DNA of 44,592 bases, taken from assembly GCA_001312645.1 (NCBI GenBank), contig BBEG01000008.1, positions 1 through 44,592 of the forward strand. The letters are read 5' to 3'. Numbering within the stretch: the first letter of the stretch is position 1; every line of letters starts with the position of its first letter. The notes beneath the pieces were generated by a model that ran no database searches, was not told the origin of the DNA, and saw only the letters and a list, made by a program, of their open reading frames with translations. The DNA comes from Rhodococcus sp. JCM 9791. GTDB lineage: Bacteria > Actinomycetota > Actinomycetes > Mycobacteriales > Mycobacteriaceae. The translations under genes and the position numbers were made by a program. Of this stretch, positions 37,840 through 44,592 are shown in pieces.

Positions 37840-38451
37840 GTGCCGAGGGTGAGTGAGGCGCATCGTGTCGCGCGGCGGGCAGAGATCATCGACGCGGCCC
37901 TACGGTGTTTCACCCGTGCGGGCTACCAGCGCACATCGATGGCCGACATCATCGCTGAATCCGGCTGTCGGCCGGTGCCATCTACGGCTACTTCAGCGGA
38001 AAACAACAGTTGCTCGTCGCGGTCGCCGACCACGTCCTCAGCGATCGGCATACTGCACTGACCGCTGGCGGCGCGTTTGCGGAGCGAAGAGCCCAGGGGA
38101 TGTCGCTGCGGGCATCATGAGGACTCTTGCCGAAGATCTGCACACCCTCGCGGGCGACGATTACGGACGGGCGATCCTGCAGGTGTGGGCCGAAGCCACC
38201 ATCGACCCCGAGATCCGCGAACTCGCCCAATCTGTCATCGGCCGGCTACTCGGGGCGGTCACCGGCGCACTCGTGGAATGCGCCGAAGCCAACCCGGGCG
38301 TGCTTCCCGCCGGAGCTACCGACTTCACACCTGGGCGGCCGGATACGCGCCGGTGGTGCTCGGCGTGGTCCAAGGCTTCATCGTGCAGCAGTCTCTGCGC
38401 GACGACTTCGACGTCGATGCCTACATTGCAACCGCAGCCGAGATGCTGTGA
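37840..38451 (+). CDS. TetR-family regulator (frame broken three times)
   Basis: I choose the GTG at 37840 (MPRVSEAHRVARRAEIIDAA) because AGGAG stands eight bases before it; a GTG at 37822 is in frame but lacks this spacing. HTH: TSMADIIAESG then, after a break near 37975, LSAGAIYGYFSGKQQLLVAV. Further breaks near 38095 and 38330 lead through VAAGIMRTLAEDLHTLAGDD and AILQVWAEATIDPEIRELA to VLGVVQGFIVQQSLRDDFDV. About 205 residues once repaired. All three breaks need one lost base each. Confidence 0.8.
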
Positions 38452-38466
38452 GGCGCGCGTGAACTT

Positions 38467-38505
38467 GTGTGGATTCGAGCCCGGTATCCGGCCTCGAATC
38501 CACAC
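38467..38505. repeat. Dispersed hairpin repeat, family A, copy 2
   Basis: GTGTGGATTCGAG and CTCGAATCCACAC, 13-base perfect arms, with an inner CCGG-TAT-CCGG pairing. Located exactly between the convergent TetR and DinB genes and touching the DinB stop, so it probably also serves as a bidirectional terminator. Matches the inverse of 34444-34487. Confidence 0.7.
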
Positions 38506-38993
38506 TATCGACCCGTGGTTCCGTCGATGAGTTCGCGGAGGATATCTACGTGTCCGGCGTGGCGACCGGTTTCTTCGATCATGTGCGCCAGCGCCCACCG
38601 GGCACTCGGCCCCGGGCGCTCACCGGCTCCGTGCGGAATCGGCGCGGCAAGGTCCGTGCACCTGTCCAGCATCGCGTTGGATTGTTCGACGGCAGCGCGG
38701 TAGCGGGTAACGACGCTCTCGACGGTGTCTGTGGAATCGCAGCGGAATGTCTTCGGCCAATTGGTGGTTCGGCGGCCCAGGAAGATCGACTCCTCGACGT
38801 GAGCGAGGTGTTTCAGCAGGCCGAGCAGGCTGGTGCCCGACGGAACGCCCGCGGTGCGCACCTCGGGTTCGGGAGTGGTCTCGACCTTGGTTGCGATCGA
38901 TGTGCGGAGGTAGTCCAGGAAGCCGCGCAGCACCTCGGCCTCGCTGCTGCCGGTCTTCGGTGGCGGGGCGTCGCGGCGTCGGTTCACGGTCAT
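38505..38993 (-). CDS. DinB/DUF664-family protein
   Basis: 162 residues from the ATG at 38991-38993. Four-helix DinB/YfiT-like fold: GFLDYLRTSIATKVETTPEP, LGLLKHLAHVEESIF with a metal-ligand-type histidine, and WALAHMIEETGRHAGHVDIL with the downstream HxxxH-like histidines. In actinobacteria this group includes mycothiol-dependent enzymes, and the helix-bundle histidines would bind a divalent metal. The methyltransferase upstream overlaps its start by four bases, so the two are co-translated. Confidence 0.85.
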   Translation of the reverse strand: MTVNRRRDAPPPKTGSSEAEVLRGFLDYLRTSIATKVETTPEPEVRTAGVPSGTSLLGLLKHLAHVEESIFLGRRTTNWPKTFRCDSTDTVESVVTRYRAAVEQSNAMLDRCTDLAAPIPHGAGERPGPSARWALAHMIEETGRHAGHVDILRELIDGTTGR

Positions 38994-39607
38994 GCAGATC
39001 GTCCTCGGTCGGAGGCGCGGCGGATCATCAGGATGTGGTCGGTGACCTCGGCCTTGCGTCCGTCCGGCCCGGCCGCGATCCGTTGATCCGCCTCGGCGCG
39101 TACAAGCTCCCACTCCGGGGGATCCAGTGCGATCTCGCGATGGAGCTCTCGAGAACTCGGGAAGTGGGTGCTCGGGTCCTGGTTCCACGACCACGGCGCG
39201 ATGGAGCCGTGATCCACGACCAGCAGATGACCGCCGGGCCGCAGTGCATGTGCTGCGGCCCGGAACACGGCCGCCCGATCCAAGTGGGAGGCGGCGTGCA
39301 GGTAATGGGCGTTCACCAGGTCGAACTCCCCGGACGGGACTCCCGCGTCGAGGTCCCACTGAGTCGCGACGAGCCGGTGCGTGAGGCGGGTCTTCTGGGC
39401 GAGTGCTGTCAGCTGTTCGACTGCGCGCTGCGAGATGTCGAGGGCGGTGACGTTCCAGTCGTGCTCAGCGAGCCAGAGTGCGTCGCCGCCGTTGCCGCAG
39501 CCCAGCTCCAGTGCGTCGCCGGGGGTGAGGTGGGAGGTCATCTCGACGAGGCGCGCGTTCGGCGCAACCCGATAGGGTTCGGAGGTGGTCTTGGAAGCTC
39601 TGGTCAT
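38990..39607 (-). CDS. Class I SAM-dependent methyltransferase
   Basis: 205 residues from the ATG at 39605-39607. Motif I for S-adenosylmethionine is ALELGCGNGGDALWLAEHDW, with the acidic residue in TALDIS, then FDLVNAHYLHAA and the post-core ALRPGGHLLVVDH. Fits the tellurite-resistance TehB/thiopurine-like small methyltransferases (methyltransf_11/12/25 group) but the substrate is open. It ends by overlapping DinB (ATGA) and is divergent from the XRE-cupin regulator. Confidence 0.87.
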   Translation of the reverse strand: MTRASKTTSEPYRVAPNARLVEMTSHLTPGDALELGCGNGGDALWLAEHDWNVTALDISQRAVEQLTALAQKTRLTHRLVATQWDLDAGVPSGEFDLVNAHYLHAASHLDRAAVFRAAAHALRPGGHLLVVDHGSIAPWSWNQDPSTHFPSSRELHREIALDPPEWELVRAEADQRIAAGPDGRKAEVTDHILMIRRASDRGRSA

Positions 39608-39649
39608 GCGATCCACGCTCGCACCCTGCATTGCATCGAGCCAGGGTCC

Positions 39650-39663
39650 TTGCAGGATTGCAA
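39650..39663. promoter_or_regulatory. Inverted repeat in the methyltransferase/XRE divergent promoter
   Basis: TTGCA-GGAT-TGCAA (5-base arms) with a second TGCATTGCA about 20 bases away (39627-39636). Lies in the 87-base gap between the two starts and could be the XRE regulator's operator. Short, so modest confidence. Confidence 0.4.
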
Positions 39664-39694
39664 AATGAGAGCTCGGTAGGGTCGAGGAGGCGCG

Positions 39695-40258
39695 ATGGAT
39701 GACGAGGTGCTCCGCGCGGTCGGCCCACGGCTTCGAGGGTTCCGGCAATCGCTGGGGCTGAGCCTCGACGAGCTGTCCGCACGTAGCGGGATTACGGCCA
39801 GCACGATCTCCCGACTCGAGCGGGGCCTGGTGCGTCCGAGTTTGGAGCAGCTGCTTCCGCTTGCCCGGGTCTACGGACTGCCACTGGACGAACTCGTCGC
39901 TGCCCCGCGCGTCGGTGATCCGAGAGTCCATCTGAAACCTGTGCGCAAGCACGGTCTGACATTCATCCCGCTCGGCGTCCACGCTGGGGGCATACGGGGA
40001 TTCAAGGTGATCTACCCGCCCAGCGCGGTGGCCCCGGCGAAGTACAACACCCATCCGGGGCGAGGGTGGTTCTACGTCCTCAGCGGCACGGTGACCTTGG
40101 CGTTGTCCGACGAGCGCACCACCCTCGGGGCGGGCGAGGCGGCAGAGTTCGCCACCACGACCCCGCACTGGATCGCCAACGCCCACAAGGACCGACCCGC
40201 CGAGATCATCGCTCTGTACAGCGTGCAGGGCGAACGTGTCCACGTCACCGATGTTTGA
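39695..40258 (+). CDS. XRE-family regulator with cupin sensor domain
   Basis: 187 residues, intact, preceded by GAGGAGG at 39684-39690. Helix-turn-helix at residues 11-65 (LRGFRQSLGLSLDELSARSG with ITASTISRLERGLVRPSLEQ), then a cupin barrel (residues about 110-185) containing HPGRGWFYVLSGTVTLAL and LGAGEAAEFATTTPHWI. The metal-binding residues are only partly kept. Such regulators sense a small ligand and control a neighbouring metabolic unit, here most likely the divergent methyltransferase-DinB pair. Confidence 0.9.
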   Translation: MDDEVLRAVGPRLRGFRQSLGLSLDELSARSGITASTISRLERGLVRPSLEQLLPLARVYGLPLDELVAAPRVGDPRVHLKPVRKHGLTFIPLGVHAGGIRGFKVIYPPSAVAPAKYNTHPGRGWFYVLSGTVTLALSDERTTLGAGEAAEFATTTPHWIANAHKDRPAEIIALYSVQGERVHVTDV

Positions 40259-41101
40259 ACACCACGACCGCAGGAAGCTGAGGTGCGATCTGTGTTGTGC
40301 TGGGCAACTCGAGAAGGACGCCCTGCGGGCGGCTGTGCCTGACCATGTGGAGACCCTGCGGGTCCCTGAGCTTGCCTTCGGCCCCTTCCCCAACGCTGCC
40401 CGGTCGCCATACCCCGATAGACCATCTCGGCCAACGCTTCTGGCCCCACGTCGGAGGTGACGTGCGGCTCACGCTGAACCCGGTCGTTCGTGTCGACCTC
40501 ACGAGCGGGTGCTCCACCGCCAGCTGTGGAGACGAAGGTACTGGCGCCCAGTCGGTTTCACGCACGGGAAGGCACCCCTGCGCGCAGCGTCGAAGCGCTG
40601 ACGTCGGACCTGAGGAGATGAGCGACGATGCCTGCCCGCTGTGCCGTGGTTACCGGAACGGCCCTTGTGCACGCCGGTGCAGGCGGCAAACACCTCGAGC
40701 CCCTCGACTGGCTGCCGGAGCAGGGTCGAGGGGCGAGAAGGTCAGGACGTCGATGAACCTGGAGGCCAGAAGAGGTGGCCGGCGCGGGAGAATGCGCTCG
40801 CGGCTCGTCGCTGGTGCACGCCTCTGTGAGGCGTGTGGATAGAATCCACCGTACGGTGCATGACAGGTCCGTTCTGTTGTGTACCCAGACCCCGGTTCGG
40901 TGTTGGCGCACCGGCCGGGGTCGACCTATTTTCAAGGTCAGTGGAGGGATAGTCCCACGTGCGGCGGATGCGTCAACCGGGGCGGGAACGTTCGCACGCC
41001 TTCGGGGGTCTGCCCGCTACAGCCCTCGGGGGTGCTCAGATGTGCGACGGAAACGACGCACGCGTATGCTGTTGTTACTGTCGCATCAGGTGGAGGCCGG
41101 C
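40259..41101 (+). other. 843-bp stretch without a recognisable gene, rich in hairpins
   Basis: None of the open frames here has family character, a ribosome site or plausible composition. There are repeated perfect inverted repeats: CCCCTCGAC/GTCGAGGGG (40700-40733), CACGCCTC-TGT-GAGGCGTG (40817-40835), TGGAT-AGA-ATCCA (40836-40848), CACCGTACGGTG (40847-40858) and ACCCCGG/CCGGGGT with inner CGGTG/CACCG (40889-40921), the last followed by ATTTT. It may contain a small structured RNA or a decayed gene upstream of the toxin-antitoxin pair. Confidence 0.45.
40889..40921 (+). terminator. Two-part GC-rich hairpin followed by ATTTT
   Basis: ACCCCGG-TT-CGGTG-TTGGCG-CACCG-G-CCGGGGT, 12 base pairs with small bulges, followed by CGACCTATTTT. 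Resembles an intrinsic terminator on the plus strand, about 180 bases upstream of the antitoxin gene, so it would end any transcript from the left. Confidence 0.5.
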
Positions 41102-41697
41102 ATGAGCATCGACCACGATCTCGGCGCGGAACTGCGCGCCCTACCGGATGGCGCGTTCTTGGCTCTACTTGCTGACGAAGTCGGCCGCCGTGAGTCCATG
41201 AGCTCGGTACGAGACTCCCTGCTCTCGCTCGTCGCTTCCGGGCCCACTCTCAGCGCCTCGATCTCTTCGGCGGTGCCTGCGCACACAGTGGCGGAGGCGG
41301 TCGCACGGGCCCGGATCGAGACTTCCGCCCGGCAAGCAATCTTCGAACATCCACATCTCGAGGCGAGCGATATCGCCGACGTCCTGCAGTCCCGTGATAG
41401 TAACCGGCGCAGCCGGCCAGCCGGTTACGCGAACGCGGCGACATCGTCGGATACGAGATCGGTGGGCGCTACCTCTACCCGAGTTTCCAGTTCGACGCCA
41501 CCACTGCGAAGGTCAGACCGGTCGTCGCGGAAATCAACCAGTTGCTCGATGCGAAGCACGACCCATGGGGAGTGAGTTCGTGGTGGCTCAGTCCATCCGG
41601 GTGGCTCGAGGACGGAGAATCTCCGGCGGACCTCGCCGCAGCGGGCGGTCACGAAGATCATCTCCGCGCCATCGTCCATGATCTGTTGGAGGATTGA
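41102..41697 (+). CDS. Xre/DUF2384-like antitoxin of a RES toxin (frame broken once)
   Basis: About 198 residues after repair. The ATG at 41102 follows GGTGGAGG. The N-terminal part is helical (LGAELRALPDGAFLALLADE, TVAEAVARARIETSARQAIF) with a DNA-binding-like EASDIADVLQSRDSN. One lost base at about 41400-41425 joins it to SRLRERGDIVGYEIGGRYLY and then DPWGVSSWWLSPSGWLEDG, the toxin-binding-type segment (L...DP.G...WL....WL.G..P..L) shared by Xre/MbcA antitoxins. The RES toxin starts four bases after its stop. Longer than the classic MbcA antitoxins; I call it by its context and the C-terminal motif. Confidence 0.78.
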
Positions 41698-41701
41698 ACC
41701 G

Positions 41702-42351
41702 GTGCCTGCGGCATCGCCGCCTCCAGATCTGACGGGCGCGCCCGTTCTGGTAACTCTCCCTGCAGGCGCCGAGCTGTGGCGGATACACCACAACAAGTAC
41801 GCGGCGAATGCGATGAATCCGACTCCGCAGCCCACAATTCCTGGCGGGGCCCGATTCGACAGCCTCGCCGGTGACTACGCTTATACCTACGTCGCGATTC
41901 ACCGGAGGCTGCCGTTGCGGAGACACTGTGTAGGGGCTTGGCAGTGACGGCCCGTCCCAGACTGGTACCGCGGGTCCAGATTTCAGGCCGTGTCTTGAGT
42001 CGGCTCACCGTAACGACCGACCTCACCGTGATAGCCTTGTACGGCCCGCACCTGTCCGCCGTCGGTCAGGACACCTGGCTCACCAAATCAGACCCCTCCG
42101 ATTACGTGCAGACCCGAACATGGGCACGAGCACTGCTGACAGCAGCGCCCTCGGCCGGCGGTCTGACATACCGGTGCCGCCACAACGAAGACCGCTTCGC
42201 ATGGATGCTTACTGCAGACCCTTCCCATGCCCACCATCCCGAACTTGCCGTCGACAGCAAAGACTCACTCCGGCTCGATAGCCCGTCCGGTCTGGTGCTC
42301 GTTGAACGAATGCTCGCGCGTTACAACGCCGTTCTGTCATCGACGATGTGA
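41702..42351 (+). CDS. RES-domain toxin (frame broken once)
   Basis: About 216 residues. Starts at a GTG at 41702. The RES fold landmarks are ELWRIHHNKY with the first conserved arginine, GGARFDS with the second arginine/serine block, and, after a lost base near 41903, AVAETL with the conserved glutamate; the later part includes VIALYGPHLSAVGQDTWL and SKDSLRLDSPSGLVLVERML. RES toxins such as MbcT degrade NAD+ and stop growth until an Xre antitoxin binds. The frame is intact once the artefactual break is closed, so I infer an active toxin held by the upstream antitoxin. Confidence 0.8.
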
Positions 42352-42509
42352 TCAGATCCTGCCCACATGTTCATAGGCATTGCTGATGGGTTGAATCGGC
42401 GATGTGTCTTTGCGTCATGGTGCCGTGAGGTGTTGAACTGCCTGAATCCTCAGGTTCGCGAAACTCGGATCCGTTCTCGACACCGGGTCGTTCGATTGGA
42501 GTACTACCG

Positions 42510-43550
42510 ATGCGCATCGGAACGATGATCACCTACAGCGGCGGGTTCGCCGAGACCGTCGAGGAGGCAGCTGATCTCGAGCGCGCCGGACTAGACATCA
42601 TCTTCATGGCCGAGGCGTACTCGTTCGACGCCGTCAGCCAGCTCGGGTACCTCGCAGCGAAGACCAAGACGGTGCAGTTGGCGTCCGGAATCTTTCAGAT
42701 CTACACACGCACCCCGTCGCTGATGGCGATGACGGCGGCGGGCCTCGACTACGTGTCGGGCGGTCGGTTCGTGCTCGGCATCGGCGCATCAGGTCCGCAG
42801 GTGATCGAAGGCTTTCACGGCGTGCCGTACGACTCGCCGCTGGGCCGCACACGCGAACTCGTCGACATCTGCAGGCAGGTGTGGCGACGTGAACCCGTCC
42901 GCCACGACGGCAAGCACTACCAGATTCCGCTTCCTCCGGAGAAGGGCACCGGCCTCGGTAAGCCGTTGAAGCTCATCAACCATCCGGTGCGCGAGCGCAT
43001 CCCGATCGTCATTGCCGCACTGGGACCCAAGAACGTGGCGTTGACGGCAGAGATCGCGGAGGGCTGGCAGCCGATCTTCTACCACCCGAACGGGCACACG
43101 ATGTGTGGGGCGAGTCGTTGGCGAAGGGTGCGGCGCGTCGCGATCCGTCTCTCGGTGATCTCGAGGTCTACGCCGGACCGGCGCTCGCAATCGGAGACGA
43201 CGTCGATCACCTGCTCAACGTCGTCAAACCGCACCTGGCGCTGTACATCGGCGGAATGGGTGCGCGAGGCAAGAACTTCTACAACGACCTCGCCTGCCGG
43301 TACGGATACGAAGCGGAAGCCAAGACCATCCAGGATCTGTACCTGGACGGGAAGAAGGAGGAAGCTGCCGCGGCCGTGCCCGACGACCTGGTGCGCGCGA
43401 TCTCGCTGATCGGGCCCGAAGGTACGTGCGCGAACGGGTCGCGGCGTTCAAGGAGTCTGGCGCGACGACGCTGACGTCCGGGCACTCGCCCCCGATGCGG
43501 CTGGCCGTGTGGCGCAGATCGAGAAGCTGCGCGCCATCGTGGATGCCTGA
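42510..43550 (+). CDS. LLM-class F420-dependent oxidoreductase (frame broken three times)
   Basis: Luciferase-like TIM-barrel oxidoreductase using F420 or flavin. About 346 residues from the ATG at 42510 (MRIGTMITYSGGFAETVEEA). Family blocks: ERAGLDIIFMAEAYSFDAVS, LASGIFQIYTRTPSLMAMTA, GGRFVLGIGASGPQVIEGFH and PIVIAALGPKNVALTAEIAEGWQPIFYHPN. Breaks near 43101, 43424 and 43474 (one lost base each) lead through WGESLAKGAARRDPSLGDLE, YIGGMGARGKNFYNDL and VRERVAAFKESGATTLT to VRALAPDAAGRVAQIEKLRA. Matches the actinobacterial F420 group; substrate unknown. The 158-base gap 42352-42509 before it holds nothing recognisable. Confidence 0.85.
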
Positions 43551-43577
43551 CGAATCACGAGTTCACCTCTCATGAGG

Positions 43578-44208
43578 TCAGGAGCCGTACCGGGCGATCA
43601 GCCGCTGCACCGATGCGGGGAGTGGCGCGTCGTCGGATATCCACGGAGCCGGCACCGGGCGCTCGGCGACGGTGCGTAGCGGTACCACCCCGGCCCACGG
43701 CCCCGGCGCGTCGGTTCGGGTCGGCGGCGCATTCCGTTCCTTCACGGTCCATTGGCCGGGCCGGATCGTCAGCGCCAGCGCCGACGTGCCCGCGAGTTGC
43801 TTGCCGGTCGGGCCGGGAACCTCGGTGCTGCGGTCGGGAATCAAATTGTCGGACAGGATGTTCAGGCATCGAGCGCCTCGTTCCCGCTGATTTGCTCGAT
43901 GGTGCCGCGGACCACAGCCGAGCGGTAGTTGGCCGACGAGTGATACAGATCCTCGGCGACGACGATGCCGTCGAGAAGCATCACGCTCACAACAACGGGC
44001 GCCCCGGCCGCGACGTGGCGCAGCGCGCCGGCCCCGGTTGAGCCGTGCAGCAGAATCCGGTCGCGTCCCGGGCGTAGAACATCGGCACCAGCCACGGCTG
44101 TCCGTCTAGCACAGTGGCGAACGTGCAGGTCGTCGCGGCATCGAGCACTCGATCAAGGTCTTCGCGGTCGGTGCGGGCGCGGTCGGGGTAGCGAGTGAGG
44201 GTGTCCAT
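43578..44208 (-). CDS. Pyridoxamine 5'-phosphate oxidase-like flavoprotein (frame broken twice)
   Basis: About 210 residues after repair, start ATG 44206-44208 (MDTLTRYPDRARTDREDLDR). The split-barrel FMN/F420-binding fold: FATVLDGQPWLVPMFYARD, then after a break near 44063 RILLHGSTGAGALRHVAAGA and PVVVSVMLLDGIVVAEDLYH, NYRSAVVRGTIEQI, and after a second break near 43867 LNILSDNLIPDRSTEVPGPT. The C terminus ends in a proline-rich stretch. This looks like the pyridoxamine 5'-phosphate oxidase family of FMN-binding proteins close to the nitroreductase-type group. It is divergent from the GntR/MocR regulator, a common pairing. Confidence 0.78.
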
Positions 44209-44259
44209 GACATCAACCCTGCCGGCTATCTGGACCGGAGAACAGATCCGCATTCCAGC

Positions 44260-44279
44260 AATACTGGCAGACCAGTATT
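44260..44279. promoter_or_regulatory. Perfect 8+8 palindrome, GntR/MocR operator candidate
   Basis: AATACTGG-CAGA-CCAGTATT lies in the 80-base gap between the PNPOx-like gene and the regulator gene, 10 bases before the regulator start. It is AT-rich at the ends and probably the regulator's binding site, covering both promoters. Confidence 0.65.
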
Positions 44280-44288
44280 CTGGCAGCC

Positions 44289-44592
44289 GTGCCACGCGTA
44301 TCCCCTCCTGTCCACCTGCCGTTGGCAGTGCCCGACGGGAAGGCGCCGCTGCGACACCGCATTGCCGAAGTGATCGTCGAGCAGATCCGACTCGGCCACT
44401 TACGGGTCGGCGATGCCCTCCCGTCGTCGAGGATGCTTGCCGCCGAGTTGGGAGTGGCGCGAGGTGGAGTTGTCGAGGCATACGACGAGCTTGCCGCTTC
44501 AGGATTCGTTGTTGCGGTGCCCGGATCTGCTACCCGGATTGCCCCCGGGGCCGACATCGCTGCCCGCGCGCACACGCAACCCCATCCGGTCG
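44289..44592 (+). CDS. GntR/MocR-family regulator, 3' end missing
   Basis: The first 101 residues of a GntR-type regulator run off the window. The GTG at 44289 starts MPRVSPPVHLPLAVPDGKAP. The winged helix is LRHRIAEVIVEQIRLGHLRV, with VGDALPSSRMLAAELGVARG and VVEAYDELAASGFVVAVPGS. The Pro-Ser-Ser-Arg and GVARGGVVEAYDEL pattern is that of MocR-type regulators, which carry a PLP-dependent aminotransferase-like domain; only full-length sequence could show this. Divergent from the PNPOx-like gene, a pairing seen for PdxR-type MocR regulators and vitamin B6 genes. Confidence 0.82.
   Translation, partial: MPRVSPPVHLPLAVPDGKAPLRHRIAEVIVEQIRLGHLRVGDALPSSRMLAAELGVARGGVVEAYDELAASGFVVAVPGSATRIAPGADIAARAHTQPHPV

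Noticed and set aside
40072-40449. Minus-strand frame overlapping the XRE-cupin end and the hairpin-rich segment
   Set aside because: No ribosome site, no family motif, and it overlaps a well-supported gene.
1-44592. CRISPR array, tRNA, rRNA or insertion sequence
   Set aside because: I looked for regularly spaced repeats, tRNA-like cloverleaf text and transposase motifs and found none. The repeats present are short palindromes or one 64-base duplication.

Overview
The window reads as one contig of a high-GC (roughly two-thirds G+C) actinobacterium of the Rhodococcus/Nocardia/Mycobacterium group. The signs are an IrtAB-type siderophore importer with a siderophore-interacting domain, an F420-type luciferase-like oxidoreductase, a KstR-like TetR regulator, a DinB-family protein of the type seen in mycothiol users, and many TetR regulators. 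I cannot name the species from sequence alone. No tRNA, rRNA, CRISPR array or intact transposon is visible.

Layout. 1-3.3 kb: end of a short-chain dehydrogenase, a KstR-like TetR regulator and an acyl-CoA synthetase. 3.4-9.8 kb: a complete peptide/opine-type ABC importer (lipoprotein, two permeases, two ATPases) with an IclR regulator convergent to it. 9.8-18.8 kb: an organosulfur block with two TauD-type 2-oxoglutarate dioxygenases, an AhpD-like protein, a formylglycine-generating enzyme, two TetR regulators, an MFS transporter and a Cys-type arylsulfatase. I infer one catabolic island for an organosulfate or sulfonate: import, desulfation by oxidation or by hydrolysis, then CoA activation and oxidation of the carbon skeleton. 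18.8-24.6 kb: a two-component system divergent from a MacB/FtsX-type ABC exporter, then a small coiled membrane protein. 24.6-31.5 kb: a TetR-irtA-irtB-flavoprotein-FUSC gene string for siderophore iron handling. 31.8-35.3 kb: a small PASTA secreted protein, a CPBP protease, a decayed PIN toxin with its antitoxin, a small membrane protein, a GNAT enzyme and several dispersed palindromic repeats. 35.3-40.3 kb: a TerD-VWA protein, a DUF3533-like membrane protein with a divergent TetR, a DinB protein, a methyltransferase and an XRE-cupin regulator. 40.3-44.6 kb: a hairpin-rich non-coding stretch, a RES-Xre toxin-antitoxin pair, an F420-type oxidoreductase, a PNPOx-like flavoprotein and the start of a GntR/MocR regulator.

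Quality warning. More than 20 genes are split by apparent frameshifts, about 36 in 44.6 kb. Almost all are explained by the loss of one base, often in short runs of C or G, and the family sequence resumes at once in the next frame. This looks like raw sequencing/assembly error rather than gene decay. CDS coordinates below span the whole reconstructed gene and state where the frame breaks. Functional calls on broken genes assume the breaks are artefacts.
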